Below, piece by piece: positions 8,499 to 16,271 of a stretch of 64,000 nucleotides of DNA (its first letter is position 1; every line of letters begins with the position of its first letter). The notes beneath the pieces were generated by a model. The model was given only the letters and a program-made list of their open reading frames with translations, made no database searches and was not told the DNA's origin. The DNA is from Acetobacterium sp. KB-1 (GTDB taxonomy: Bacteria > Bacillota > Clostridia > Eubacteriales > Eubacteriaceae), in NCBI RefSeq assembly GCF_003260995.1, contig NZ_CP030040.1, forward strand, positions 62,001 to 126,000. The letters are read 5' to 3'. A program made the position numbers and the translations under genes.

Positions 8499-9128
8499 AT
8501 GTCAAAACTTGAAGAAGTTAAAGCAAAGGTCGAAGCAGGAAAGTCCAAATTGGTTCCCGGTCTGGTTCAGGAAGCCCTGGATGAAGGTAATGCAGCAGCA
8601 GAAATTCTCCAGGCTATGGTCGATTCCATGGGTGTTGTTGGGGACAAATTCTCATCAGGAGAAATTTTCGTACCGGAAATGTTAATCGCGGCTAAGGCCA
8701 TGTCAAAAGGCGTGGAAGTGTTAAAACCTCTGATGGCTGGCGACGGTTCCGCTTCTTTAGGTACTTGTGTAATCGGTACCGTAGCTGGGGATCTCCATGA
8801 TATCGGCAAGAATCTGGTTTCGATGATGATCGAAAGTGCCGGATTTGATATGATTGATTTAGGTGTTGATGTACCCGCGGACACCTTTGTTTCGGCAGTT
8901 AAAGATAATGATAATGTGAAAATCGTCGCGTGTTCTGGCCTGCTGACTACCACCATGCCAGCTTTAAAAGAAGCCGTAGCAACCGTTAAAGCGGCTTGTC
9001 CGGATGTAAAAGTTATTGTTGGGGGGGCCCCGGTTACACCGGAATATGCTGCTGAAGTTGGCGCCGACGGATATGCGCCGGATGCTGGTAGTGCGGCTGT
9101 CAAAGCGAAAGAACTGGCTACGGCTTAA
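8499..9128 (+). CDS. Corrinoid (B12-binding) methyl-carrier protein
   Basis: A 209-residue MtaC/MttC-like protein. An N-terminal four-helix cap of about 85 residues precedes a Rossmann B12 domain with GDLHDIGKN, in which His100 is the lower cobalt ligand. Further family motifs are CSGLLTTT and VGGAPVT. It carries a methyl group between a substrate-specific methyltransferase and a second methyltransferase that feeds tetrahydrofolate in acetogens. The next gene probably supplies one methyltransferase. No tetrahydrofolate-linked methyltransferase or reductive activator is adjacent. The ribosome site is AAAGGAGAAG. Confidence 0.92.
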   Translation: MSKLEEVKAKVEAGKSKLVPGLVQEALDEGNAAAEILQAMVDSMGVVGDKFSSGEIFVPEMLIAAKAMSKGVEVLKPLMAGDGSASLGTCVIGTVAGDLHDIGKNLVSMMIESAGFDMIDLGVDVPADTFVSAVKDNDNVKIVACSGLLTTTMPALKEAVATVKAACPDVKVIVGGAPVTPEYAAEVGADGYAPDAGSAAVKAKELATA

Positions 9129-9160
9129 TTTCATAAATATTTACAAGAGGAGAAATCAAA

Positions 9161-10141
9161 ATGCTGACAAAAAGACAGAATCTGGTAGAGGTCATGAAGG
9201 GTGGTAACCCGGATCGCTTTGTAAAACAATACGAAGCTTTCGCAATGATGATGAAAACGCCAATTACACGAATTAAGCCACCAGTAGGTGGAGAGATTGT
9301 GAATGAATGGGGAGTTACCATTCGCTGGCCAGAAGGTCAATTAGGTGCCTTTCCGGTACATGATGAAGAACATATTGTGGTCAAAGATGTTACCAAATGG
9401 AGGGACTATGTAAAAGCACCTTCGGTTGAACAACCCGAGGAAAAATGGGCTGTTGCCATTGCTGAAGCCGAGGCCGTTGACCGAAATGATCAATATGTCA
9501 CTGTTTTTGTGGCACCAGGAATTTTTGAGCAGGTTCATTATCTGATGAGCATGGAAGAAGCGTTAATGGCATATTACGAAGAGCCGGAAGCGATGCATGA
9601 GCTCATTGACTATATTGTGGAATTTGAACTTAAACTGGCGAAAGAGTTTATTGATCATCTTCATCCGGATGCCGTTTTCCATCATGATGACTGGGGCAGT
9701 CAGATCAATTCATTTATCTCTCCAGAGATGTTTGATGAATTCTTTGTTCCGGCCTATAAGAAAATCTATGGGTATTACAAAGACAATGGGGTAGAATTAG
9801 TCATACATCATAGTGATAGCTATGGTGCTAACCTGGTACCATCCATGATTGAAATGGGTATCGATATTTGGCAAGGCGTGATGACCACCAACAATGTCCC
9901 AGAACTGATTAAAGCGTATGGCGAAAAAATAACGTTTATGGGTGATATTGATAGCGGCGTTATTGATTTCCCGGGATGGACCCAGGAAAATATTGCAGAA
10001 AAAGTGGAAACAGCGTGTCGACGATGCGGAAAACTATATTTCATACCTGGTGCCAGCCAGGGCCTGAACGTTAGTTCATTCCCCGGTGTTTACGAAGCAA
10101 CGGATGAAGAAATTGATAAAATGACAAAAGAAATGTTTTAA
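9161..10141 (+). CDS. UroD-family corrinoid methyltransferase, substrate unknown
   Basis: A 326-residue protein of the uroporphyrinogen decarboxylase fold, used by MtaA-like enzymes and by some acetogen O-demethylases to move methyl groups to or from corrinoid proteins. Features include HHDDWGSQ, IHHSDSYG and a C-terminal GASQGLN loop. The His-X-Cys zinc motif typical of MtaA/MtbA is not seen; IHHSDS lies in its place. That points to substrate demethylation rather than coenzyme M or folate methylation. It is 32 bases from the corrinoid gene with its own AGAGGAG site. Methoxylated aromatics are a reasonable guess for substrate, given the type of organism. Confidence 0.85.
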   Translation: MLTKRQNLVEVMKGGNPDRFVKQYEAFAMMMKTPITRIKPPVGGEIVNEWGVTIRWPEGQLGAFPVHDEEHIVVKDVTKWRDYVKAPSVEQPEEKWAVAIAEAEAVDRNDQYVTVFVAPGIFEQVHYLMSMEEALMAYYEEPEAMHELIDYIVEFELKLAKEFIDHLHPDAVFHHDDWGSQINSFISPEMFDEFFVPAYKKIYGYYKDNGVELVIHHSDSYGANLVPSMIEMGIDIWQGVMTTNNVPELIKAYGEKITFMGDIDSGVIDFPGWTQENIAEKVETACRRCGKLYFIPGASQGLNVSSFPGVYEATDEEIDKMTKEMF

Positions 10142-10144
10142 TTT

Positions 10145-10192
10145 AAAGGAGGTTTCATCCCATTTTAAATCTGGGTTGAAACCTCCTTTTTA
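10145..10192. terminator. Strong bidirectional terminator
   Basis: AAAGGAGGTTTCA at 10145-10157 pairs with TGAAACCTCCTTT at 10177-10189, a perfect 13-bp stem ending in a T-run. It separates the methyltransferase from the convergent TetR-type gene. Confidence 0.9.
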
Positions 10193-10203
10193 GATGATAA
10201 CAA

Positions 10204-10854
10204 TTATTTATAGAGAAACTTAATTTGCCTGCAGTCAATGGTTTTAGCGATTTGGATACCCTTATAAAGAAGGGTGGTGACCGCATGTTGATCGATGCCA
10301 AGCAATCGGGGTAGAATTCCATTAAGTAAAAAGATCAATTCGTCAATCGAGTCATTTAAAGGTTTTTCAAAATAGTTCAGGAAATACTCGCGGCGTCCAC
10401 CAAAATCAATAAAAAGTAAGTTATCGAATTCTCTTTCGCTGACGACTAAATTGTATTCTTTTATATAACCAAGGTAGGTGTTGCGGATGAAATCACCAGC
10501 AACGCGATAGTTTGAGGCTTTTCTAAGAATTTCATAGTAAAACCGTCGATTGTTTTCATTGTTGAGAATCAGATCAAAATAGATATAACTCAAAGCCGCG
10601 TGATGAAGGATGGGATTTTCAAATCCATCAATTGTCAGTGCGTTTAGACATTTGTCAATTTGCTGGTAATAATCCAAATAGATCTCGTGGACAATCTTAT
10701 CTTTTGTTTTAAAATAATAGGTAAAAAGACCAATGGGTGTATCAGCTGTTGTTACGATGTCTTTAATCTTTGTTTTTTCATAACCATGTTCATAAAAGCA
10801 CTTTTTTGAAATTTCATAAAGATGGTTTCTTGTCTGGATACCTTTTTCGTACAT
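10204..10854 (-). CDS. TetR family transcriptional regulator
   Basis: A 216-residue regulator with an N-terminal TetR helix-turn-helix (residues about 8-55, ending FTYYFKTKDKIVHEIY) and a helical ligand-binding C-terminal domain. Its neighbours are the methyltransferase pair (convergent) and two flavodoxin-like genes (divergent). A 12-bp palindrome overlapping the divergent -10 box at 11036-11047 is a likely operator. GAGGAG precedes the ATG. The ligand is unknown. Confidence 0.85.
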   Translation of the reverse strand: MYEKGIQTRNHLYEISKKCFYEHGYEKTKIKDIVTTADTPIGLFTYYFKTKDKIVHEIYLDYYQQIDKCLNALTIDGFENPILHHAALSYIYFDLILNNENNRRFYYEILRKASNYRVAGDFIRNTYLGYIKEYNLVVSEREFDNLLFIDFGGRREYFLNYFEKPLNDSIDELIFLLNGILPRLLGIDQHAVTTLLYKGIQIAKTIDCRQIKFLYK

Positions 10855-11016
10855 TTTATACTCCTCGAGTCTTCAGGATTCAATCTGCTTACATCCTATC
10901 ATATTTCGGTATAGATTTAAATCCAAAAAATTATAAATCAGATAAATTTTATGATTTTAATTTAAGTGGAAAGAAATAAAACAATTCGTCCCTTTAACTG
11001 ATGACAATTGTTTCGG

Positions 11017-11047
11017 TTGACAATTTAAAATATATGTAATATATTAC
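11017..11047 (+). promoter_or_regulatory. Promoter with palindromic operator
   Basis: TTGACA at 11017-11022 and TATATT at 11040-11045 are spaced by 17 bases. GTAATATATTAC at 11036-11047 is a perfect 12-bp palindrome covering the -10 box, a suitable site for the divergently encoded TetR protein. Confidence 0.6.
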
Positions 11048-11105
11048 CTTTTAGAGAAGTGTGCTTTAACATCTGCTGTTATAAAATGAAGAAAAGAGGG
11101 CGATT

Positions 11106-11633
11106 ATGATTACAATCTTATCAGATCATACAGAAGTTGGCGAAAGACTCAATAAAAAACTGAGGGATGGAAAAATAGAAACTGAATTTATTTCTTTAAC
11201 TGATTTGGACGTGGGTCCATGTTACAGTTGTGGCGGATGTACTGATAAAACCTATGGACAGTGCATACATCGGGATGATGCCGATATTATTCTGCCAAAA
11301 TTGATGAAAACTGATGTGTTGGTCATGGTAAACCCGGTTAAATGGGGAAGCTATTCATTTAAAATGAAACGTGTTTTCGATAAATGTGCTGTTATTGGAG
11401 ATCGGCATTATTATTGTAAAAAGGGGGAGCTGGTTAAAGGAAAAATTGGTCGGGTTCACACTCTAGTAGCGATTGGTGTTAAGGATCAATGGAAGAATGA
11501 CGAAAAAAGTGCTTTTAAGAACCTGGTTGTGGAAAACATCAAGATTATGAACATCAAGGGTAGTGTATATATGGTTGATGACAGCAACCTTAACGTTTGC
11601 CTTGAATCGGTAGTGGAGGGTTTAAACCAATGA
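11106..11633 (+). CDS. Iron-sulfur flavoprotein-like flavodoxin-fold protein
   Basis: A 175-residue flavodoxin-fold protein of the NADPH-dependent FMN reductase group. Cys39, Cys42, Cys45 and Cys53 form CX2CX2CX7C, the compact motif that binds [4Fe-4S] in archaeal and clostridial iron-sulfur flavoproteins. The N-terminal phosphate loop is shorter than usual (LSDHTEVGERL). Such proteins pass electrons between ferredoxin and small acceptors. It overlaps the next gene by ATGA, so the two are coupled and may act as a pair. Confidence 0.75.
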   Translation: MITILSDHTEVGERLNKKLRDGKIETEFISLTDLDVGPCYSCGGCTDKTYGQCIHRDDADIILPKLMKTDVLVMVNPVKWGSYSFKMKRVFDKCAVIGDRHYYCKKGELVKGKIGRVHTLVAIGVKDQWKNDEKSAFKNLVVENIKIMNIKGSVYMVDDSNLNVCLESVVEGLNQ

Positions 11634-12283
11634 AAAAAGCAGTTATAATAAACCTGAGTCCCAGAAAAACAGGGACAAGTATGATGCTGGCTAATCGTTG
11701 CCAGACGTTTCTTTCTTCTCGGGATTATCAGGCAGAAATCCTGCATTTATATCCAAACTTAAAAAATTTAAATCCGTTATTGGTAGCTATTAATGACGCC
11801 CAGACGATTATCATGGTTGGTCCCTGCTACATTGATACTTATCCAGCCGATACAGTATACTTTTTAGAAGAGCTTGAAAAGAACCAGGACGTCCTCCATG
11901 GACAAGGTCTTTATGGGATTATTCAGGGCGGGATGCCCTATGTTCATACCCATGAATCAGGTCTGAACATGCTAGAACTGTTTGCCGGTGATTATGACCT
12001 CAGTTATAAGGGGGGATTTGTGATTGGCATGGGGGCAATGCTAAATGGTCAACCATTAGACAAACTATTAAATGGTAAAAAAGTTGAGCACGGGTTTGGA
12101 CTTTTTCTGGAAAACGTGGCAAAGCAAGAAATCTCTCCGCCGAACCTATATCATCATGCCCAGTTAAGGATGCCGGGGCTGGTTTATTATTTAATGGCAA
12201 AAATGATGAATCGAAGAATTGATAAACAGCGTCGGGAAAAGGGGATTGGGGATCAGGCAAAAAGCCCCTATGAGAATCTTTAA
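11630..12283 (+). CDS. Flavodoxin-fold oxidoreductase-like protein
   Basis: A 217-residue protein with an N-terminal flavodoxin/FMN-reductase beginning: VIINLSPRKTGTSMMLA resembles the FMN phosphate loop, and MVGPCYIDTYPAD the second flavin loop. It lacks the Cys cluster of its partner. The C-terminal part is basic and carries no membrane anchor. It probably works with the preceding flavoprotein, with which it shares a 4-base ATGA overlap. The substrate is unknown. Confidence 0.65.
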   Translation: MKKAVIINLSPRKTGTSMMLANRCQTFLSSRDYQAEILHLYPNLKNLNPLLVAINDAQTIIMVGPCYIDTYPADTVYFLEELEKNQDVLHGQGLYGIIQGGMPYVHTHESGLNMLELFAGDYDLSYKGGFVIGMGAMLNGQPLDKLLNGKKVEHGFGLFLENVAKQEISPPNLYHHAQLRMPGLVYYLMAKMMNRRIDKQRREKGIGDQAKSPYENL

Positions 12284-12429
12284 ATCAATGAGTCACAAAG
12301 AGAAGAGCAGGAGAATTAACGAACTGAAACGATAAAAAAAAGTTTATGCATTTTTAGCGAAAATAAGGGTAAAAAGTAAAAAATAGATTAAATGACAAAA
12401 TATCAGAAATTTATTTAGGAGGTGGATTC

Positions 12430-13467
12430 ATGATTCAGGAAAACCCGAAAAAGAATCCGGAAGAAGAAAAATTAGGATGTTTGAGCCAGGAAAAACGCAG
12501 ACGACTTAGTACCAAAAAAAATTACTTATGGGTTGTGGCGGTTAGTTTATGTTGTCTGGTGATGATCGTTGCAGGGGGGTGTTTTGGTGGCGCTATCCAG
12601 GAAAACAGTAAAACCGCAATCGATGAGTCCATGGTTTCTGATCAGACAAACGGTGAGATGGCAAGTGCGGTGGAGACAGTCGAGCCAGCGGCAAATGCCA
12701 GTGCACCTTTTGATGCATCAAAGATTATTTATAGCGGAAACATCAGTCTGAACACCGACGACTACCAAAGTACCTTTGAAAAAATTCGTAACTATGCGCA
12801 GGAATTGGGTGGATTTGTTCAGGATGCGGGATCGAACTATGCATCAGAACAGGCTGGCGTTCAAGCTAACTCGGGCTATCTTACCATTCGGGTGCCATCG
12901 GCGAAATTTTCAGAAGCGATGACCGAGATCCAGACATTAGGCAGTCCTATTAGTGCCAATGTCAGCAGCACCAATATTTCGCAGCAGTATCAGGACGTGC
13001 AGGCGCGTCTTAATAATCTGAAAATTGAAGAGGGACGACTGGTGGAGTATTTAAAACAGGCCATCAATATCACCGACTTGTTAGCGATTGAGAGTGAACT
13101 AAACCGTGTACGCACAGAAATTGACAGTCTGACCACCACGATAAAAAACTGGGATACCGATATGGCCTACTCAACGATTTATATTTCACTTTATGAAAAG
13201 AAATTATCCTCGTCAGTGGTAAGTTCCCCCTTTTCTGAAATATTTTCTAAAATAGCGGAAGGGTTTGTAACATCGATCAATTTAGTTCTTTATATCTTTG
13301 CCTTTCTGATCGTTTTAATTTTCAGGCTGATTCCATTTGCTGCCATTGCCGGATTAGGATTCTTTATTGGTATGATGATCAGAAAGAAAATGAAAGAAAA
13401 GAAGCGTCGTCTCAAAAAAATCGATACTATTGAACCGGAAGATACAAAAATAGAGGATAAAAAATAA
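12430..13467 (+). CDS. DUF4349 membrane-anchored protein
   Basis: A 345-residue protein. A cytoplasmic start of about 33 charged residues leads into a hydrophobic segment (about 34-55) ending near AGGCFGG, which is not a good lipobox. The extracellular region carries the DUF4349 pattern (IIYSGNISLNTDDY, then GYLTIRVPSAKF) with a coiled-coil centre around residues 190-245. A second membrane helix lies near 285-320, followed by a lysine-rich tail. The family is of unknown function and often sits near envelope-stress or signalling genes. It is followed 12 bases later by a zinc-ribbon membrane protein, so the pair is likely co-transcribed. Confidence 0.8.
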   Translation: MIQENPKKNPEEEKLGCLSQEKRRRLSTKKNYLWVVAVSLCCLVMIVAGGCFGGAIQENSKTAIDESMVSDQTNGEMASAVETVEPAANASAPFDASKIIYSGNISLNTDDYQSTFEKIRNYAQELGGFVQDAGSNYASEQAGVQANSGYLTIRVPSAKFSEAMTEIQTLGSPISANVSSTNISQQYQDVQARLNNLKIEEGRLVEYLKQAINITDLLAIESELNRVRTEIDSLTTTIKNWDTDMAYSTIYISLYEKKLSSSVVSSPFSEIFSKIAEGFVTSINLVLYIFAFLIVLIFRLIPFAAIAGLGFFIGMMIRKKMKEKKRRLKKIDTIEPEDTKIEDKK

Positions 13468-13479
13468 GGAGGAAAGACA

Positions 13480-13887
13480 ATGTTTTGTGAAAACTGTGGT
13501 AAACAAATTCCAGATGATGCAGCATTTTGTACCCATTGCGGAGCCAAACAATCAGGAGGTTCGGCACCATCCCAGACCGTAAGTACGATACCAAAGCCCC
13601 AACCAGTTAGAGCAAGTCCACCGACACAACCGGTCGGAGCTACCGCGGGAGTGGATTTGATTACGATGGGACAGTACCTGATTATGTTTTTGATCACAGC
13701 CATTCCCATTGCCGGGATTGTGATGCTCTTTATTTGGGGATTTGGCAGTGAAACAGGTCCTAATAAAAAGAATTTTGCCCGGGCATATTTGATAATGATG
13801 GCAATTGCCATCGCCTTGGGAATTCTCATCAGCATTGTGATGGGGGCAATTATGGCATCCATTATGGGTTCTATGTATTACTATTAA
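13480..13887 (+). CDS. Zinc-ribbon membrane protein
   Basis: A 135-residue protein with an N-terminal zinc ribbon (FCENCGKQIPDDAAFCTHCG, four Cys), a Pro/Ser-rich linker, then two hydrophobic segments (about 66-88 and 105-130). Such proteins are common in Firmicutes and their function is unknown. It is preceded by AAGGAGG and followed by a strong terminator, closing the two-gene unit. Confidence 0.8.
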   Translation: MFCENCGKQIPDDAAFCTHCGAKQSGGSAPSQTVSTIPKPQPVRASPPTQPVGATAGVDLITMGQYLIMFLITAIPIAGIVMLFIWGFGSETGPNKKNFARAYLIMMAIAIALGILISIVMGAIMASIMGSMYYY

Positions 13888-13906
13888 GCAGCTATAACAT
13901 ACAAAA

Positions 13907-13936
13907 GAGATGCCTACGAGTTGGCATCTTTTTTGT
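13907..13936 (+). terminator. Intrinsic terminator
   Basis: AGATGCC at 13908-13914 and GGCATCT at 13923-13929 form the stem, followed by a run of T. Confidence 0.85.
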
Positions 13937-14018
13937 GATTAGCACGTTATCGCGTGCGTTGTGTGAAGGATGGGTGAGAAGCGACTGTAAATTTATCAGG
14001 GCCATTAACAAATAGACA

Positions 14019-14047
14019 TTGACAATTAAAGGCAAAAAAAATATAAT
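14019..14047 (+). promoter_or_regulatory. Consensus sigma-70 promoter of the cofactor-uptake cluster
   Basis: TTGACA at 14019-14024 and TATAAT at 14042-14047 are separated by exactly 17 bases, a perfect consensus. Transcription would start near 14054, leaving a leader of about 260 bases. Confidence 0.85.
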
Positions 14048-14075
14048 AAAAATAATTAAATACGGAATGAAATTG

Positions 14076-14174
14076 CTTACTGATCTTAACTTCCTAAAAT
14101 ATTAGAATATTATGGAGGTTATGACGTTAGGGTTTTGTTGGAAACGACAGGGCCTCCCACATTGGAAAAGTAAG
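14076..14174 (+). promoter_or_regulatory. Candidate molybdenum-cofactor (Moco) riboswitch
   Basis: The closing stem is CTTACT (14076-14081) with AGTAAG (14169-14174). A second helix, AATAUU-type (14098-14103 with 14106-14111), is flanked by CCTAAA (14093-14098) and TATGG (14111-14115), almost exactly the 11-nt receptor for GNRA tetraloops. A third helix (14136-14140 with 14145-14149) is capped by GAAA (14141-14144), the matching tetraloop. GGCCTCCCA lies at 14151-14159. As I recall, the Moco RNA motif uses a tetraloop/receptor contact, and the downstream genes are molybdenum-related. The class is inferred, not tested; another structured RNA is possible. Confidence 0.6.
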
Positions 14175-14204
14175 AGAATTCATGTTTGCATCGAATTTTT
14201 TGTG

Positions 14205-14232
14205 GGTTTAGCTTTGCTGAGCCTTCTTTTTT
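14205..14232 (+). terminator. Leader terminator (riboswitch expression platform)
   Basis: GGTTTAGC at 14205-14212 and GCTGAGCC at 14216-14223 form an 8-bp stem with a 3-base loop, followed by TTCTTTTTTT. It lies between the structured leader and the first gene, where a ligand-controlled terminator would be. Confidence 0.65.
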
Positions 14233-14314
14233 GCAAAAATTGTTTTTTTTGTTTTTTCTGTTGGGATTCCTGACTCAGCATGCTTCCGTAAAAAAGAAAG
14301 CTCAGGAGGAAAAA

Positions 14315-14812
14315 ATGAAAAAGAAGTTGTTAACACTGGCATTGGTGATGGTTTTAGGGGTTGGTCTGCTTGGTTGCAGTTCACCTGCGGCAGATTCAAA
14401 AAAAGAAGAAAACGCTTCCAAAACGGAAAGCCAGGAGCAGGTGGCCGAGTTTAGCATTACCCTGGAAGGGGTTGATGGAAAAACCCAGTTGACCCAGGCA
14501 GATCTTGCGGCTCTTCCTTTGGTTGAAAAAACCATAAAAATGACTAAAAAAGATGGCTCAGAAACAGGTGGGATTTTTAAAGGGTATGCCTTAAAAGACG
14601 TAGCCGAAAAATTAGGAGTCACCGATTTTACCAGCATCACGATGGAAGCATCAGATGGTTATTCCAAGCCCTATGATCAGGCGACGGTGGAAGCAGAGGA
14701 TTCACTACTGACCATCTCACTTGACGGTGAAGAACTCGTCAGCGTAGTGGCAGGCAGTTTAGGTTCCAGCGCCTGGGTTCAAAACATCAGTAAAATGAGT
14801 GTTGTGAAATAA
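14315..14812 (+). CDS. Lipoprotein with sulfite-oxidase-like Moco-domain fold
   Basis: A 165-residue lipoprotein: signal peptide with lipobox LLGC, Cys21 being the lipid anchor. After a polar linker the domain (about 45-165) follows the oxidoreductase molybdopterin-binding pattern: LTQADLAALP, then FKGYALKDV, then ASDGYSKPY, ending with a conserved hydrophobic strand. The family's Moco-ligating Cys is absent, and the mature protein has no cysteine after the lipid anchor. It may bind a pterin or other ligand rather than do redox chemistry. ATG 14315 follows AGGAGG; a longer upstream reading would destroy the signal peptide. It is first behind the candidate riboswitch. Confidence 0.7.
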   Translation: MKKKLLTLALVMVLGVGLLGCSSPAADSKKEENASKTESQEQVAEFSITLEGVDGKTQLTQADLAALPLVEKTIKMTKKDGSETGGIFKGYALKDVAEKLGVTDFTSITMEASDGYSKPYDQATVEAEDSLLTISLDGEELVSVVAGSLGSSAWVQNISKMSVVK

Positions 14813-14826
14813 TAAGAGATTAAGTG

Positions 14827-14850
14827 GGCAAAGTCACCTTTGCCTGCTTT
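14827..14850 (+). terminator. Weak terminator or attenuator
   Basis: GGCAAAG at 14827-14833 and CTTTGCC at 14838-14844 with loop TCAC, then TGCTTTGTTTTG. The tail is imperfect, so partial read-through is likely. It could make the first lipoprotein more abundant than the genes after it. Confidence 0.55.
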
Positions 14851-14901
14851 GTTTTGTTTGGGGAGCGGTGCGGATTTTAGAATTAAAGGAGGGTTAAAAA
14901 G

Positions 14902-15483
14902 ATGAGCAGAGAAACGCGTGATGATGACACCTTGGTTAATTTGAGTAACAAAAATTCTAAACGCAAAGAGCGGCTCAAACGATGGATCCTGCCACTGGTG
15001 ATTCTCTCTTTAACCCTTTCTTCTGTTTTTCTGATTGCGATTAACAAAAGTCAGACGGAGCAGCGGTTGGGTGCTCTGGGGCAGGAAACTGTTAAAATAA
15101 TAGTCGGTGATGAAATGGTTGCCCAGTTTAATCTTGACGAGGTCAAAGTACTGCCAAAGGTTTTGATTGATGAGGGGCTAAATACCAGTAACGGCAGAGA
15201 AGAGGTGGTCTTTGGCGGTTTGCTGTTAAAAGATGTGCTCGACACCACTAACTTTGACTACCATCAGTATAATACCGTAACCTATAAAGCCATTGATGGT
15301 TATGCGTCCCCCGGGACGGTGGCTGAATTGGACGCGGGTGGGGTCTATCTAGTCTATGAACGAAACGGGATTCAAAATACCGATAAAACTCAGGGTGGAA
15401 CGGGTCCCATGGAAATTGTTATTACCGGTGAGACCTTTAGTTTGCGAAATTGCAAGTATTTAAGTGAAATATATTTCGAGTAA
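14902..15483 (+). CDS. Membrane-anchored protein with Moco-domain-like fold
   Basis: A 193-residue protein with a charged N-terminus of 24 residues and one membrane helix (about 26-46), no lipobox. The external domain repeats the pattern of the preceding lipoprotein: VKVLPKVLIDEG, GGLLLKDVL, KAIDGYASPG. Its only domain cysteine lies close to the C-terminus (RNCKYL), not at the Moco-ligand position. It has a clear AAAGGAGGG site. It is probably a sister ligand-binding protein in the same uptake or sensing system. The family assignment rests on motif spacing only. Confidence 0.6.
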   Translation: MSRETRDDDTLVNLSNKNSKRKERLKRWILPLVILSLTLSSVFLIAINKSQTEQRLGALGQETVKIIVGDEMVAQFNLDEVKVLPKVLIDEGLNTSNGREEVVFGGLLLKDVLDTTNFDYHQYNTVTYKAIDGYASPGTVAELDAGGVYLVYERNGIQNTDKTQGGTGPMEIVITGETFSLRNCKYLSEIYFE

Positions 15484-15509
15484 AATAATTACCATAAATG
15501 AGGTGCATG

Positions 15510-16271
15510 ATGAAAGTAATGTCGGTAAGGGGATTGACCCATTCGGGAAAAACAACAGTGATCGAAACCATTATCAGAGGCCTGAGAAGAAGAGGCTATT
15601 CGGTGGGATCGGTTAAGGAAATCCACTACGAAGCCTTTATGATGGATCAACCGGGCACCAACACCGATCGTCATAAAGAAGCCGGTGCACAACTGGTGAC
15701 GGCTCTGGGGATGTATGAAACGGATATTCTCTATCAGGAAAAATTGCCGATCCGAAAGCTGCTGGCTCACTACGACTATGATTATGTGATATTAGAGGGT
15801 GTTGACGATCCAACAATCCCTAAAATTATCACCGGACATGATTGCGAAGGTCTTGAGGAGCGCTTAGATGACACGGTTTTTGCATTTTCGGGAGTTATTG
15901 CCGACAAACGTAAAGAATATCGGGGAAAAGAAGTGGTTCACTGCCTGAAGGAACCGGACCGTCTGGTTGATCTGGTTCAGCACTATGCGTTTGAGTTGTT
16001 ACCTGGCTTTACAGAAAAGTGCTGTGGTTTATGTGGCACAGATTGTGTCGGTTTTTGTCGCCAGATTATTACAGGTGAGGTAAAAAGATCGGATTGTCCC
16101 CTTAAAGATGATGGGGTAACTCTAAAAATTAATGGACAAGCGATTGTAATGGTGCCCTTTGTTCAAAAACTCATTCAAAACGTCGTGCTCAGTGTGGTTT
16201 CAGAATTGGAAGGTTATGAAAAAGGAGCCGATATAAAAATACATATCGGCAGGCCGCAAGTGGATGAATGA
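15510..16271 (+). CDS. mobB: MobB-like molybdopterin-guanine dinucleotide adapter with Cys-rich C-terminus
   Basis: A 253-residue protein. Residues 1-165 form a MobB P-loop GTPase (RGLTHSGKTT, then a YDYVILEGVDDP segment). MobB assists nucleotide attachment or delivery of molybdopterin cofactor. The extra C-terminal domain holds CCGLCGTDCVGFC and a later DC, a likely iron-sulfur or metal site, making it longer than the typical MobB. ATG 15510 is chosen because GAGGTG at 15500-15505 lies directly upstream; ATG 15498 would overlap that site. The next gene starts inside its stop codon (ATGA). Confidence 0.8.
   Translation: MKVMSVRGLTHSGKTTVIETIIRGLRRRGYSVGSVKEIHYEAFMMDQPGTNTDRHKEAGAQLVTALGMYETDILYQEKLPIRKLLAHYDYDYVILEGVDDPTIPKIITGHDCEGLEERLDDTVFAFSGVIADKRKEYRGKEVVHCLKEPDRLVDLVQHYAFELLPGFTEKCCGLCGTDCVGFCRQIITGEVKRSDCPLKDDGVTLKINGQAIVMVPFVQKLIQNVVLSVVSELEGYEKGADIKIHIGRPQVDE

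Noticed and set aside
8567-9103. Long minus-strand frame opposite the corrinoid protein gene
   Set aside because: It lacks a ribosome site and known domain; the plus-strand gene has clear motifs. It is an antisense shadow from codon bias.
13290-13862. Minus-strand frame of 190 codons across the DUF4349 and zinc-ribbon genes
   Set aside because: It crosses two real genes and has no recognisable protein features; judged a shadow.
14224-14262. T-rich tract read as a hydrophobic N-terminus in a longer reading of the first lipoprotein
   Set aside because: It is better explained as the tail of the leader terminator; the real start has AGGAGG and a normal signal peptide.
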